A DNA stretch of 64,000 bases from Tamarix chinensis (GCA_030549775.1 CM060173.1:7848501-7912500), one strand, 5' to 3'; positions 47,490 to 60,485 are shown, counted from the first letter of the stretch. Numbers and translations are program-made. The notes: a model not told the origin generated them from the letters alone.

Positions 47490-50400
47490 CTAATTAGAAC
47501 CCTGAATCTCTCCTTCTTGCACAACTTCATCATCACTTTGATCTAGTACTCGCTCTTCTTCCCCTTCCGGCATGCTATACAAGTCTCGAGGCTCTATCTT
47601 AATCACAACATTCCACTCATCATGTCTTGGATCTTGAACATAAAAGACCTGCTCCACTTGATATTCTAACACAAAAGGCTCATCTGTTTATAATGAAAAG
47701 CCTCTATGTATGCTAGTTATGCCATATTCATCTACTTTATATCCTCTACCTTCATGTTGCATGTCATACCAATTACACTTTAAAACAACAACATGATTTT
47801 CACCGGGATATTGCAACCCATAAACATATCTTATTACACCATAATATAAGTCATTTGAATGACCATATCCTCGTACCATAACACCTCTATTTTTGCATTT
47901 CTTATCTACTTCTCGATCAAGTGTATGAAATCTAAACCCATTAGTGATAAGCCCACTATAGCACCTTGTGGTGCGTAACGGACGACACACCAAGTGATAC
48001 AAACTTTCATCAACTGATCCTTCATTATATAGTTTCTCCACCTATTAATCAATGAAGGAAATATGAATACATTTACACATCATAGGTAAGATTTTATCAC
48101 ATCATAGAAATTAAGGAGAGATGACATACACGACTATAAACCCAATCTACAAATTGAGTCTTATGTCTCCTCTCTACATTCCTAGGATTTGGATTTTCAA
48201 TTACTAGTTCTTCTTTGTGCATCCTAGCATGGAAGATAAAATTGAAAGTTTTAGGAATTTACATATATAACCTTAATCTACATATATGATAAATACACTT
48301 ATGAATTTTTGAATAAAAATTGACTTACTTTACAAATTATTGAAGCTCATCACAATTATGGAGGACATATAAGTGAGCTTGATCAAACTCCTCGAAACCA
48401 AGTTCTTGAAGGATAGGCTTTCCTAATGGATGCCCAATACGTTTAAAAATGTCTATTTGATTTCTTTTGTCATCATTACCAACTTCATCATTTCTACTTC
48501 TACAATTAAACATAGTAGTCATGTCATCTATATACCTAGAACAAAATGTAAGGCATTCATTTGCTAAATAACCCATTGCAATTGATTCTTTGGGGCGTGC
48601 CTTGTTTCGAACATTAGATTTCAAGGTATGCATATACCTAATAATATAAATTTTGATACAATGTTAAATGCAGAACTAGGTTATTTAAATATAAAAGTAA
48701 ATGAATGTAAAACTTATAATTTAAAAAGTACCTCTCTATTGGATACATCCAACGATATCTCACTGGCCCAACAATCTTCGCCTCTTCTACCAAATGAATG
48801 ACTAAGTGCAACATACAAGTGAAGAAGGATGGTGGAAAGGCCATTTCTAATTTACACAATGTGTAAGGGATTTGACTTTCAAGAGGATCCAAATCCTTCA
48901 TGCTCAAGTTCTTTGAGCACAATTTCCTAAAGAAGGAACTCAATTCAATTAATGGTTCGTAAACATGTTTGGGAAGGAGCCCACGAATAGTAATAGGAAT
49001 AAGTTGCTCAATAAAGATGTGATGACCATGACTCTTCATACAGGAGATCTTTCGGCCATTATATTTCACAAAACAGGAGAGATTTGAATAATATCCATCA
49101 GGAGTCTTCAACTTTTGAAACATCTTGCAAAATGCTGTTTTTTCATCACGCCTCAATGTATAGCATGCTATAGGCACTTTTACTCTATCCTCTTCAACAA
49201 CTGGATGAAGATCTTCCCTTATACCCATGGACACTGAATCTAAGCGAGCCTTCAAGTTATCGTTATTCTTATCTTTGATATCCATCAATGTCCCTATAAT
49301 ATTCTCAGAAATATTTTTTTCAATGTGCATCACATCTAAGTTATGACATAATTTTAGCTTGTGCCAATAAGGTAACTCAAAAAATATGCTCTTCTTCCTT
49401 CAACCATATAAGCTATTTGTGTCATCCCACTTTCTCTTTGTACCTGTCTTTCCAAATGGTACGTGGATAAACTGACTACACTGCCACAAAACATTATCAC
49501 TAGATAATGGGATAGGAACTGTACCCTTTTCCTTTGTTTTGTCAAAGGCATTAGGTAATTGTCTCCATCTATGATCCATTGGAAACCAATGTCTATGCCT
49601 CATGTAACATATCTTATTTGTTATTGAACGCGATCCAGCTTCCCTATCACAACATGGACAAGCAAAAAATCCACTAGTGCTCCAACCAGACAGGTCTGCA
49701 TAAGTTGGAAAATCACTAATAGTCATTAGCACTGATGCACCCATAACAAAGTTTTGTTTAGCATGGGCATCATATGTGTTAGCACCAACTTCCCATAATT
49801 CTTTTAACTCCTCTACCAAGGGTTGCAAATAGACATCAAGATCCATTCCCGGTGAATTATGACCATCAATCAACAAAGATAACATAAGATAAGGAGATTT
49901 CATACACAACCATGGTGGTAAATTATAAGGAACCAAAATGACCGGCCAAATGCTATGAGATGATCCCCCAAAATTATTAAATGGTTGGAAACCATCTGTA
50001 GCTAACCCAAGTCTCACACTACGAGGATCTTTTGCAAATGATGGAAACTCCTCACCAAAAGACTTCCATGCTTGAGAGTCCGCTGGATGTCGCATTATCC
50101 CATCATCAACCCTATCTTCTTTATGCCAACGCATATCCTTTGCTGTCACAGCTGCCATAAATAACCTTTGCAATCTACTCTTTATAGGAAAATATCGTAA
50201 AATTTTATGGGGAACCCTTTTGCCATCTATCTTCCACCTTGAGGTATGGCATTGCGAACATTCTTGTGCATCGACATGCTCACGCCAATAGATGATGCAC
50301 TCATTTGGACATGCATGAATTTTTATACAATCTAGGCCTAAATCATGGATGATCCTACGACACTCATCATAGGAATTCGAAAGATTACAGCCTAATGTCC

Positions 50401-50950
50401 CATTTTGAAGCTTCAACATTTCAATAAAGGAGGTATCACTCCAATGGTTCATACATTTAAGATGTAGCAACTTCATAAGATATCCTAACTTTGAAACTCT
50501 AGAGCCATCCAAAGTCAAATGTTCTTTATACTCCTTCAAGAGGCGATAGAATTGAGCTGCTTCGCCGGTAGGTTCTTCCGAGGTTAAGTTATGTTCATTT
50601 CTACCATCATTCTCTAAAAAATCCATCCTAGTCACACCACAACCAACTTCTAACATCTCTAACATGTCATCATGATCAATAGAAGTCTCATGGTCAGATG
50701 AAGAGACATTAAACAGCTCACCATGGTTATCCCACACTACATAGCTTTGTAGAATTCCATTCTTCAACAAATGAAAGAGAACTTCAGTTTATTTTTGAAA
50801 TGCACATTTGCACACTTATTACAAGGAAAACTAATCATTCTTTTAGATTCTAACTATTCATCTAAACGTGACATGCTAAAAGAAAAATCTAGAAAACGAT
50901 CAATCCCTTCCAAATATTGAGGCGACGCTCGATTCAATTTCATCCATTTG
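47490..50950 (-). pseudogene. TnpD-type CACTA transposase, nearly complete
   Basis: The Transpos_assoc domain begins near 50950 (WMKLNRASPQYLEGIDRFLD, then CNKC) with one stop and one frameshift before 50770. From 50770 a 456-codon open frame carries Transposase_21 (IHACPNECIIYWREH, RWHKEDRVDDGIMRHPADS, PPWLCMKSPYLMLSLLIDG). A TGA at about 49400 in YG*RKKSIFFELP is probably a former Trp codon. DUF4218 follows (NLDVMHIEKNI, VGPVRYRWMYPIER) to a GTACTT donor near 48731. Exons at 48639-48326, 48225-48132 and 48041-47490 include DUF4216-like NHVVVLKCNWYD. TAA stops interrupt at 48337 and 47688. The catalytic family role is cleavage and joining of CACTA ends. Apart from the damaged N-terminus, few disabling changes are visible, and this is far better preserved than the CACTA-1 copy. 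Confidence 0.9.
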
Positions 50951-52294
50951 CATTACCTAATTTTTATTTCCATAAAAAGTTAAACAATTTTGGATGATAT
51001 AAAGAATAGCAATTAATAGAAAAATTATCATAACTTAAAAAATTTCCATATATACTTTCTTCATCTAAACTATACAAAACCAAATGGAAAACTATAGAGT
51101 AATCATATGAGTGAAAAAGAAGAAGGACTAAAGGAAAAAAATACATGTAGTTTTCAAAATAGATATATCTACTTCTCCTTCTTTGATAAGAGACGCCTAT
51201 AAGAATGCTGAAAATTAGAAACCTAATCAGTATTATAATGCCAATATTATTGTATGAAAATAGTATACTACTGTACTCCACAGCAAGTTCCACAAAAATA
51301 AATTATAAATTCAATCACCAAGAGTACAATAACTGAAAATAATAAACTGACCTCACAACCACAAGGATAATTTTAGGTAGTTACTGATTGTTCGGACCCA
51401 ATATTTCTCTCTCAGACCTACATATTCTCAATGTATAGCATTCAGAACATTTGTCCCTTCCTACACACAAGCAGGCAAGTATATACCAGTTGCTAAAAAA
51501 TGTACTCACTAGCAGCAGGTTCTTACCTTTCAACCATGCAACAAAGCTTTTGGTGGACTACTTTAGCTTCAATCAAGTCTCCTTTTATTTTCAAGTATCT
51601 TAACCAAGTAGGAATGATCTATCAAAGTTGGAAAGAATTGGAGCTTAGAATTGAATGGAAGTCCACATTGTAGACCACATTAAGTCATTAAGTCATACAA
51701 GCCCTTGAGTATAAAGAGAAAAATATCCCCTCAAATACTAAATACATCCCCACCATACACATAATATGCTAGATCAAACAAATTTACTGACTTTGATAAT
51801 ACAGCCCCAATTCTGGATTTTTCCTCATAATGTGCATGATGATAATGTAGTAGAATAGGCTGATTAAAGAATTGAAGATTTAGATGCCAAAACACAATAG
51901 AGAAAGAAAAAGACAACCACATTTTACTAGATGCATATTCAATCCGAAACTTACAAATTCTTCCATTATATGTATATCTCATTATACAATTGTAACTCCT
52001 ACAATCTAATATGGTAACTACCCATCTTAAACATCATTAATATTCTTTGTAAGAACTATATCTGATTCACAAAACTATTATTAAACCACAATTTCCCAAC
52101 AATATAGGATTTCTATTCACTGAAGTATATCTAAACCCGCAAATCCTTATGCATATTCAATCTAAACCTAAATTTGAAATTGGACAAATAAATCAAACAA
52201 ACATATCAAACAATGAATTATGCTTTCAATGAGGCTTAATTATGGTTATTATCTTCAGTTTTGCAGCAAAAAAAGCCCTTTTCCTCCATCTTAC
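50951..52294. other. CACTA-2 upstream intron/spacer
   Basis: AT-rich DNA between the first coding exon of TnpD and a putative leader exon. Short minus ORFs (50964-51293, 51731-51982) look like chance frames. Confidence 0.45.
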
Positions 52295-52490
52295 CTGACA
52301 GAGTCTACAGCAGTCAATGGTATTCAAAGCCCAGCGTCCGTCGTCGGAATCACCACTGGCCGGACACCACCAGCCGTCGTCCGTTGCAATGTTAGAAGCA
52401 AGCAAGGTTGTGTGCTTTTCTTGGCTGTAGAGTTTATGGTCGGCAGCGCAACGTATGGGAAACAACCACGGGAGTATTTCGAGTAGGTAG
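52295..52490 (-). promoter_or_regulatory. Putative non-coding first exon of CACTA-2 genes
   Basis: A GC-richer island upstream of TnpD in minus sense, ending GACTCTGTCAG followed by GTAAGATGG, a good donor site. It has the position of the untranslated first exon in En/Spm elements, next to the subterminal repeats. Overlapping ORFs (52226-52642, 52324-52605 minus; 52220-52486 plus) are open, but I recognise none. Confidence 0.35.
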
Positions 52491-52579
52491 CAAAGTTTGG
52501 ACGGGAGTTTAAGAAAAATTTGTTGTCGTTTCTTATCGCCAAAATGTCCCGCTTTATGTGTTTTAGCATAATAAACATG

Positions 52580-53700
52580 TATGGTAACGGTTTTGACCGT
52601 TGCAAAAAATAATGAAAATTTTAGGTAATTTTTTTTCGTCACAACTAATCACGATCATTGCCAAAATTTGCACAGTTTTAACTTTATAAAACTATTTTCG
52701 ACCACAGTATAATAAATCCGTTGCTAAACATATATTAAAATTTATCAACTTAATCCTTCTCCCACAATTAATAAATTTGTTGCTAAAATTACTTTGCAAT
52801 CGGTGAAATTATTTTTTCCCTCAATATTTCGTAACGATTTTATCCGTTGCAAAAGTTAATTTGAAATTTAGAAAATTATTTTTAGCCACAGTTTATCGGT
52901 TCCGTTGCGAAAGTTAGTAAACTTTGAAAATTGTCAAATTATTTTCCGCCACAAATTCATTCGTTGCTAAAGTTATATTGACATTTCTAAAAATATTTTT
53001 TCCCAACAACTAGTAAAATTGGTTGCTACATAACAAAGTTAATTTTATTATAATCTTTTCAAATCATTTTATTCATTTCTTAATTCATTTTAATTGGATA
53101 AAAAATAGTGTAATATTTTATATGATTCTTATAAATTTATTTTTTTGGCTAATATTATTTTTCTCAAATAAAGCTATTATAGTAATAAACTATTATTTTT
53201 TTTACCAACAAAAATATCTCGTAACGATAAATAAGCTATATGAAATACCCTCTACCCTCGTAATAATTTTAGTCATGACCTAATAGGTTGTTAGAAAATA
53301 CAATTTTTTGCAACAAAATTATCATTGCAAAAGTTATCTATTTTTTTGTAACGAATTATTATTGTGGCGGTAAAAGTATTTTTTATAGCAATGACACATT
53401 ATTGTTGCAAAAAAATGGTGCATTTACAGCAACAAGATTTTTCCACGAAAGTTATATATTGTTGCAAAAAATTTATTTTTTCGCAACAAAATTATCGTTG
53501 CAAAAGTTATATATTTTTTTGCAACGAATAATTATTGTGGCAGTAAAAGTATTTTTTTTAGCAATGACATGTTATTGTTGCAAAAAAATTGGGCATTTAT
53601 GGCAATAAGCTTTTGCCATGAAAGTTATATATTGATGCAAAAAATTATTTTTTCCCAACGAAAATTTTATGTCATGGCTAAAACCCGTTGCCAAAAATAG
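52580..53700. repeat. CACTA-2 right subterminal repeat array
   Basis: Dense TTGCAACGA / TCGTTGCAA units, for example gcaacaaaattatcgttgca at 53310 and again near 53480. Two longer duplicated stretches (53290-53420 and 53465-53590) indicate recent internal amplification. Together with the left array it forms the element's mirrored ends. Confidence 0.85.
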
Positions 53701-54159
53701 CTTTTCTTGTAGTGGTAGCTCATCAAATCCTCTATAGGAATAGAATCCACCAGTGGTCGTTACTTTAATAGCGTTAACACTAAAAACCATGAATTTAAAG
53801 GAGAAGGAGAAAAAGCGTAATGGTACTGGATAATTCTTTACTCTCTTTCCTGTTGCCCACTTGAGTAGCACCTGAAAAGACCTACAAGGGGCACTGCCCA
53901 TTGAATAGGTAGGGGACCCATGAAGGGAACCCTTTAGTACTATGGTACTAAGTAACCCTTTAATACCAAACTTAAAAACAGGTCCACAATGTAACACATA
54001 AGGCAAGCTATAGAGATATGTAATAAGAGTGCATACATAACAATCACATGTATAACAAGGCTGCCACATATCAACAAATTACAAAGTATGATCGATACAT
54101 TTAGGCCTTAACCCATTCGTCCATCATTATTCAATCATCTCCTTGGTTATTTCCAAGTG

Positions 54160-54560
54160 AGTGCGGGAACCCCACTATTTTAGCCGGTGGACCAGAATAC
54201 ATATAGGACAGAATGTTCCTAACCACTATTATTACTAGTGGATTGGTCTCCAGGGCAGAATGCTCCTGGCCACTATTATTTGCTGGTGGACCGGTCTGGC
54301 CCCGACTCACAAGGTGTTCCACTATAAATAATTAATATCTTTCCATACTTTATTCACATCCAATACTTGTTTTATTGAGATCAGGACCCCCAGCCGGTGG
54401 ACCGGAGTATATATATAATCATCATTCAAGGCAAAACGCTCCTGGGACACTATTATATCAAGTGGATCGGTACTCATAATCACTTGCCAAGGAAACACAC
54501 TCCTAGGCCTCTATTATATCTGTTGGATCGATACTCAATATCATAAGTCAACTTGGCCCA
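54160..54560 (-). repeat. LTR module array in the second solo LTR
   Basis: Modules such as ccactattttagccggtgga and ctattatttgctggtggacc repeat with spacing of about 50-70 bp. They are the same family of modules as in the other three long LTRs. Confidence 0.75.
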
Positions 54561-55249
54561 GCTCATTAATCTTTCACTTTTATAATTAGTGTTTTTCCTT
54601 TCTTTAATCAACAAAATAGTTTTATTTATTTTCCTCGGACGGGAGATCAAGAACTTGGGACACAAAGGTACACCGATTGTACCGGTGCATACAAGTTACT
54701 CAGTACCCTTCAACCATGAACCTAGGGATGCAAAGGTACTCTAGTCGTACTGGTGCATAAAGCTAACTCAGTATCCTACCGATAAGGACACCTAATCCAT
54801 AATTATGCATACCCCCTATATAGGTCTATAGGGCTAGATAGAGTAAGATATAGGGCCTAGATGGGGCATAAAGGCACACCAGCAAATACCAGAATAATTA
54901 TGGACTAAACCACGTCTTTAGGGTAGCGACCCCTAAAGAATCACCATTCCCGATCTCGAAGTCTTTCACTTTAAGTATTAGTATGTTAATTAAAGGTGAT
55001 CACAAAGGCACGACAATCAGATACTTATTTACTTTCAATCGTTCTGATATCATTAGTCATTTCTTATTCAGATGGTTATCCAAGATATCACCGAGAAACC
55101 ATTAAGGACATCATGATCTCATCTAATTCCGAATTAGGATTTGTTCTCGTGATACTTACTAATTATCAAATGCTCTTACCTGGGTAATCAACATTATTTA
55201 AATCATATTATGAAATTCCACAATCATAACAACATGTTAGGTGCAAATT

Positions 55250-56520
55250 ACTTATTTACCCCTTACTTATATGGTTGCCAAGTCATCCTTTCCTATTTAA
55301 CAAATTACCCTATCACCCTTCAGGTTACATAATTACTAAATTACCCCTTACTCGGTTTAAGTTACCAAGTCATCTCTTACGCTTTTTAGATCACCATCCA
55401 CTGTTCATAATAACCACACTTGTCATATTACTAATTTGGTTGGTTAAATCACCATATTACCCTTTTTTTTAGATAAATTACCGAATTCTCAATTATTATA
55501 ATTACCATTTCACCCTTTTCAATTATCATAAATCCAAAATTACCCTTTTTCATAATGACAATTATTAATTTACCCTTCTTCATAATTATAATTACAATTT
55601 ACCCTTCTCCATATTTATAATTATTAATTTACCCCTCTCCATTTTTAAATTACTATATTACCCTTCTCTGGTATCATAATTATCCAATTACTCTTCTATA
55701 ATCATAATTTAATTACCAAATTATCTTTCATCGTTATCATAATTACCAAGTTACCCCTTACTCCCAAGTTTCCTATAATATCCTTTTATTTATAAAATTA
55801 CTCTTCTACCCCTTACTCTAACATTACTATAATATCTTTGTATTTACAGAATTACCACAATATCCTTTTACTTATAAAAATTACCATAACACTCCATTTA
55901 CATTACAAACTACTATTTTACCCTTTTACATCCAAAAATTACCATTCTTATCTTTCCTTACAAAATTACCATTTTGCCCTTATTTTCCAAACTTACCATA
56001 TTACCCCCTTACTCCCAAAATTACCATAATACCCCTTACTTATAAAATTACCATTTCGTCATTCACTTATAAAATTATCATATTACCATTTACTTATGAA
56101 ATTACTATTTTGCTCCTCTACCTCTATAATTACCATAATGCCCCTTTACTCGAAAACTTACCATATTTTAATTTACTTATAAAATTACAATAATACCCCT
56201 AACTTCCATAATAACCACAATACCCCTTTTCACTTGTAAAATTGCTATTTTGCCATTTAATCATAAAATTACCATATTTCCCTTTAGCCTCAAAAATTAC
56301 CATAATACCCCTTCCTCTTACAACAAATAATTTTATCCTTTCTCTTATAAAATTATCCTTTCACCCCTTTCTTTTGAAATTACCAAAATACCCTTTTACA
56401 TACAAAAGTACCGTTTTACCCTTTTCTTTTGAAATTACCAAAATACCTTTTTACTTATAAAATTTCCAAAATACCCTTTTTACTTATAAAATTACCACTT
56501 AACCCCTTTATTCACCATTT
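55250..56520 (-). repeat. AAATTACC-type minisatellite in the second solo LTR
   Basis: About forty degenerate units of 25-35 bp around cttataaaattaccataata and ccccttttac. It occupies the same LTR position as the 150-bp repeat of the plus-strand solo LTR and the AACCCTAA repeats of element X, but has a different unit. Confidence 0.8.
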
Positions 56521-57239
56521 TTATGAATTTACCACCACTACATAAAATACTAATATTAGCACTTCATTCTTATTGTCTAAATGCACCAACTTGTCATTAT
56601 TCAGCATAATACTCATTAGCAACTATATATATTAGATCATATACTTACATAGGCATATTACTAAAATACCCTTAGGCTCATAATAACATTATTCATGCAT
56701 TAGTGACATAATACAACATAGACAAGCATTTAACATTTCAATCAATAATCAAACTCATTCCTTAAGTATCATCTCTACACATGGCACAAAAGCTATCTTA
56801 ATTTTCTTTCCTTTTCTTTTTATTAATCAATATAAGCAACCATATATACATCATACTAGGCAACACAAAACATGCATAAAATCATACTAAAATCCCTAAT
56901 GTGCTAGCATATGTTTTTCCGTAAATTTAAGGGAGGTTTAATGATTACCTTAATCCTGCAAAAAACGAACCTTACCGGTATTCTGGTTAAAGGTTTAAGC
57001 TTTGATTAGAAAAACCAATACCTAAAAAATAATGTCTAAACTTATCATATTAGGAGTAAGAAAAACAAAAGCCTACAAATTTATAAAACTTAATTAATGA
57101 AACACTTAACTTAAAATGCTATTATACCTTTAAAATTTTATATTAAAATACTTAAGCAAGAAACAGCTCATGCTGCTCATGCAACATGAGCGACATGCAA
57201 AATGAAAAGGAGGGAGTCTCAAAGAGGGGGTTAAAGGAG

Positions 57240-58400
57240 GCAAGATTTGTTATTATTGGGTTAGGGTCTTTAGGCTAGAAAAGAAGGTAGATGGGGGAGG
57301 TTTTAAGGCAAGGGAATGGTGCAGGAGTGAAGAGGGGTGTAGGTGGTGGTTGGGGATGGTTTCACGATGGTAGAGGGCGGCGGAGATGGCGGTGGCAAGG
57401 CGGCGAAGATGGCTGTCGAGCTAGGTGTGGCTGAGAAGGAAGGAAAAGAGAGGGGAAAATGAAGGGTTACGAGGGGTGTTTTCGACCAACTAAGGCATAG
57501 TGATGGTAGACGGGGTTGTAGGGTATCGAATAGTGGGTTTGGTGGTGGCAGAGGTGGTAGAACGGCGGCAAACGAGGAGGTTGCAGGAGGATTGGCGATA
57601 AGGGAGAAAAGTGGGGAGAAAAAGAAGAGGTGGAGAAAGGAGGAGCTGTAGAGGCTCGAGGGTGGCTTGGGGGGTCTCGTGGTCGCATAGAGCAATAGTA
57701 GGTGGTAGCAGAAGGCGACATAGGGGCTGGGTGTGGTGGTTGGAAGGCAGTTGGCCGTGGCATGGAAAAAAATAGGGAAAGATGGCAGGAGAAAAAAGGA
57801 GAGAAGAAGGAGCTTAGGGAAGGAGAAGAGGGCTCGAAAATGGGCAGAAAGGAGGGTGGAGAGATGAAGAAAAAGAAGAGGGAGAAGAGAGAGGGTAGGT
57901 GGCTGGTCGGCGAGAGGACGGAGGGTGGCAATGATGTCGGTTGGCAAGGGAAAGGGAGGGAAGAAGGAAAGGAAGAGGACATGCAAGATAGGGGTGCAGG
58001 GGTTAGTTTGGTTAGAATTAGGAAAGAAAATGACGGGGGATAGAGAGGGAGTAGCAGGAAGGTAGGTGGTGGCCGGGTAAGGCAGTTGCAGGCAACCGGC
58101 GTGCTTAACCATGGCAGAGAAGATGCTGGTCGGGCGTGGAAGAAGAAAGAAAGGGAGGGGAGGTGTGAGTGGATGGACCAGCACAGGAAAGAAGGGGAGA
58201 CGGCCGGTCCAGTCTGGGAGAGAAAAAAAAGAGGGATGGGCTGGGCTATATTGTGTTGTGCCTGGGAGAAGAGAAGGGCAAGGAATGAGCCTAGCCCAAG
58301 CGTGCAGGTGAGGGGGAACAGGCCAGGTGCGACGGCCCGAGGAGTAGACAAAAGGAAAAAGAAGAGAGGAAAAGGTAAAAAGGGGAAATGGAAAAATAAA
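57240..58400 (-). other. GC-rich, purine-rich block of the second solo LTR
   Basis: Strongly strand-asymmetric (A+G on plus). It yields overlapping long ORFs on minus (57303-58184, 293 codons; 57467-58351, 294 codons) made largely of Pro, Ser, Leu, Phe and Thr, and several on plus. These are composition effects. By position this may be the LTR promoter and leader. Confidence 0.5.
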
Positions 58401-58718
58401 ACAAATTAATTTATAAAATCATAAAATATAATATTCTTGATAAATTATTTAATTTAGTAATTTAATTCATTATAATCTAATATATTAGTTTAAAAAGGAT
58501 AAATTTAGTAAAATATTAGTTTGGAAAATTATTTAAATAAAAATAGCATCATAAAATAACAAAATATCTTTTTTAATTTACTAAATGTTCCCGTCCAAAT
58601 ATATGTACTGAAAAATCCATAAATTAATTATATTAAATAATTTAAAAGCCAATTTATTTCAAATAAATGTTATTTATTAAATTATAGGTTTATGAAATTT
58701 TTGGGGGATTACAAAGAC

Positions 58719-59291
58719 AGCCTGGGCCACTAGAAGGAAACAACCCATGCTGAAGGAGGGAAAGAAGGGTTTGGGTCAGCGGCAACAGGCCTAATTCGGG
58801 GGAGGGGAAAAACAAAAAGACAAGGAGAAGAAAGAATAAGAAAGAAAAAGGAAGAAAGAAAAGGAAAAAGGAAAAATAATGAGTTGGGTTAATGAAATTA
58901 AATAGAATATTTGGGATATTTCAATAAAATAATATTTAAATCTCTTTTTAGGCTTAATTAGGATTTTTAAAAGATTTTTCATATATTTCATTTTAATTAG
59001 CAAAACTCCTTAATTTTATTCAATTAAATTATTTATAAAATTAATATGAATTTGGAACTATTTTCTCTTTCTTATTTTAAATAAAATAATTTATTTAATT
59101 AATTTTCAAAATAATATCCTGAAGTAGCTAAAATACCCAAATTTATACTAATTAAAATACTTATAAATTTCTAATTTATTTGCCCTAATTAATTTCCTTC
59201 TATTTTAATAAAAATAATTTATTTAATAAATTTTTCTAATAAAATCTTATGTAACTATAATTTTTAAAATTAGAAATTATGGGGTATTTCA
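58719..59291 (-). repeat. Element X 3' LTR, first part
   Basis: In minus sense the LTR starts TGAAATACCCC at 59291 and continues leftward to the solo-LTR insertion at 58713/58714. AT-rich apart from a purine-rich stretch near 58730-58880. Confidence 0.75.
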
Positions 59292-59309
59292 TTACTACCC
59301 CCTTAAAAA
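59292..59309 (-). other. Element X polypurine tract
   Basis: On the minus strand this reads TTTTTAAGGGGGTAGTAA directly before the 3' LTR start TGAAATACCCC. A G-rich purine tract here primes plus-strand DNA synthesis in LTR retrotransposons. Confidence 0.75.
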
Positions 59310-59529
59310 CAAACTCCATCACCGAAGTCTCTTACAAATATTAGGGTTAGGGAGAAAACGCTCTAAATTGCTAGGAAACAATACTAACAGTAATACTCAT
59401 ATAAAATACCCTCTTAGGAATAAACTTACTAAATAAAACTCAAATCAATGGAAATAGGTATCCGTAAAAGGATCTGGTACGTACCCGGAAAGACATCTAG
59501 CTGGTGGTCCACTTCCATCTGGCTGATCA

Positions 59530-60485
59530 CATGCAGGTGCCCACCTGAATGGCTCCCTTTCTGAGAGAAATATCTGGATCCTTAAGGTCTTCCCCTAGCA
59601 TCTCGATCTGCCTCCTCAAATGGAACAAGTGCCTATTGCTGGAGCTGTTGGTCCTTATATTGCTAAGAGGGAAAAGGTCCTCGACACTCAAAGGTTCTAT
59701 GGCCCTGCCTGCCATAATTTAGGCAGGTCACAAGTTTCCCTCTACAATCTCTGCCCGGGTGACTACGGTCGCATCTTCTGCACGCAAGTTCTTTCGAAGA
59801 TCTTTAGCCTCTACTACAATCTCTTGGCGGATGTCTATTACCTTCCATTTGCAACTGGATCCTACTCCTCAAACTCCGATCCTTGTGTTTCCACTTCCCT
59901 ATAATGGAATCCTGCTCATTGATCAAGATACCGGTGAAGCAGGCATTCTCGTAAAACGTCACTAAGTCGGTGAAGGGCACGACACCTAGCAGTCAGCTAA
60001 TACTAAAAGTTCAACTCCTCGAATTGGGACATCACCATAGACTCACTAGCGGCGATACCTGAGGCAAATCTTAGCAGCTTAGTTAAACGAGCATGATATT
60101 GTCAAACCGTCATCAATCCTTGCGTAAGCTACATGAACTCCCGAAGCATGTATCTCTTCAGACTCTCGGGATAGAATCTAGAACAGAGAACGGTCTTGAA
60201 TGCATCCGACGTAGCTAGAGGTCCATCTCAGGCTCGATGTTCCACCCACCAGGTGTTTGATACACCTCTTAAGAAGAAAGCTATGATGTTGGGTTGTTGA
60301 GCCTATGGGTAATCTACCACTTCAAACATGTGATCCATGTCTCGAATCCACCCCTCGAGGCCTATTGGGTCCTCCTCGCTAGAGTACATCAAAAGGTGAT
60401 GTCCGGTGACCCTTCGGAGCCAATCTTCACTAGCAATTTGAGCAAACCGACTGAACTCTAAGAAGGTTGTGACGGCCTCCTCCAA
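59530..60485 (-). pseudogene. Element X gag (Ty3-gypsy capsid), broken
   Basis: The start is the Met at 60485. The capsid core shows HHLLMYSSEEDPIGLEGWIR and then, past a stop at 60303, NIIAFFLRGVSNTWW, the typical Retrotrans_gag pattern. Further on come YHARLTKLLRFASGI and, in another frame near 59690-59790, two zinc-knuckle motifs: CRRCDRSHPGRDC, and CLNYGRQGHRTFEC whose second Cys is Tyr. At least four stops and a frame change break it. The residue pattern places it with Ty3-gypsy chromovirus-like gags. Normal elements continue into protease-RT-integrase, but here the sequence reaches the polypurine tract within about 240 bp. Confidence 0.8.

Larger units (their letters stand above)
39510..53714 (-). 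mobile_element. CACTA-2, En/Spm-type DNA transposon with captured host DNA
   Basis: The left end is CACTAAAAGAAAAGCTATTT. The right end on the minus strand is CACTACAAGAAAAGCTATTT. One base differs in the first 20. The target duplication is GTA on both sides (39507-39509 and 53715-53717), exact. Subterminal arrays of TTGCAACG / CGTTGCAA type occupy both ends. Minus-strand genes are a TnpD-type transposase (47490-50950) and a Transposase_24-type gene (41180-47064). A large intron of the latter contains a plus-strand BRR2 exon and a copia fragment. At 14.2 kb it is large but within the family range. The perfect target duplication and near-complete genes suggest it is one of the youngest insertions here. 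Confidence 0.93.
39313..58713 (-). mobile_element. Second solo LTR (Ty3-gypsy), split by CACTA-2
   Basis: The left edge is TGTGACACCCCC at 39313. The right edge on the plus strand is TTGGGGGATTACA ending at 58713, so in minus sense it starts TGTAATCCCCC and ends GGGGGTGTCACA. Identical pentamers AAGAC flank it (39308-39312 and 58714-58718). Without CACTA-2 its length is about 5.2 kb, close to the other solo LTR. It lies within the 3' LTR of element X, an older relative. It contains the module array (54160-54560), an AAATTACC minisatellite (55250-56520) and a GC-rich block (57240-58400). Confidence 0.88.

Noticed and set aside
57303..58351. Two overlapping ORFs of 293 and 294 codons on the minus strand
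   Set aside because: They overlap in different frames, consist mainly of Pro, Ser, Leu, Phe and Thr from a strand-biased purine/pyrimidine block, match no family, and lie within a solo LTR.
59291..59291. Reading 39313-59291 as one LTR of a single element
   Set aside because: AAGAC duplications and a second TG...CA edge at 58713 show that a separate solo LTR ends there. The remaining 58719-59291 belongs to the older LTR.
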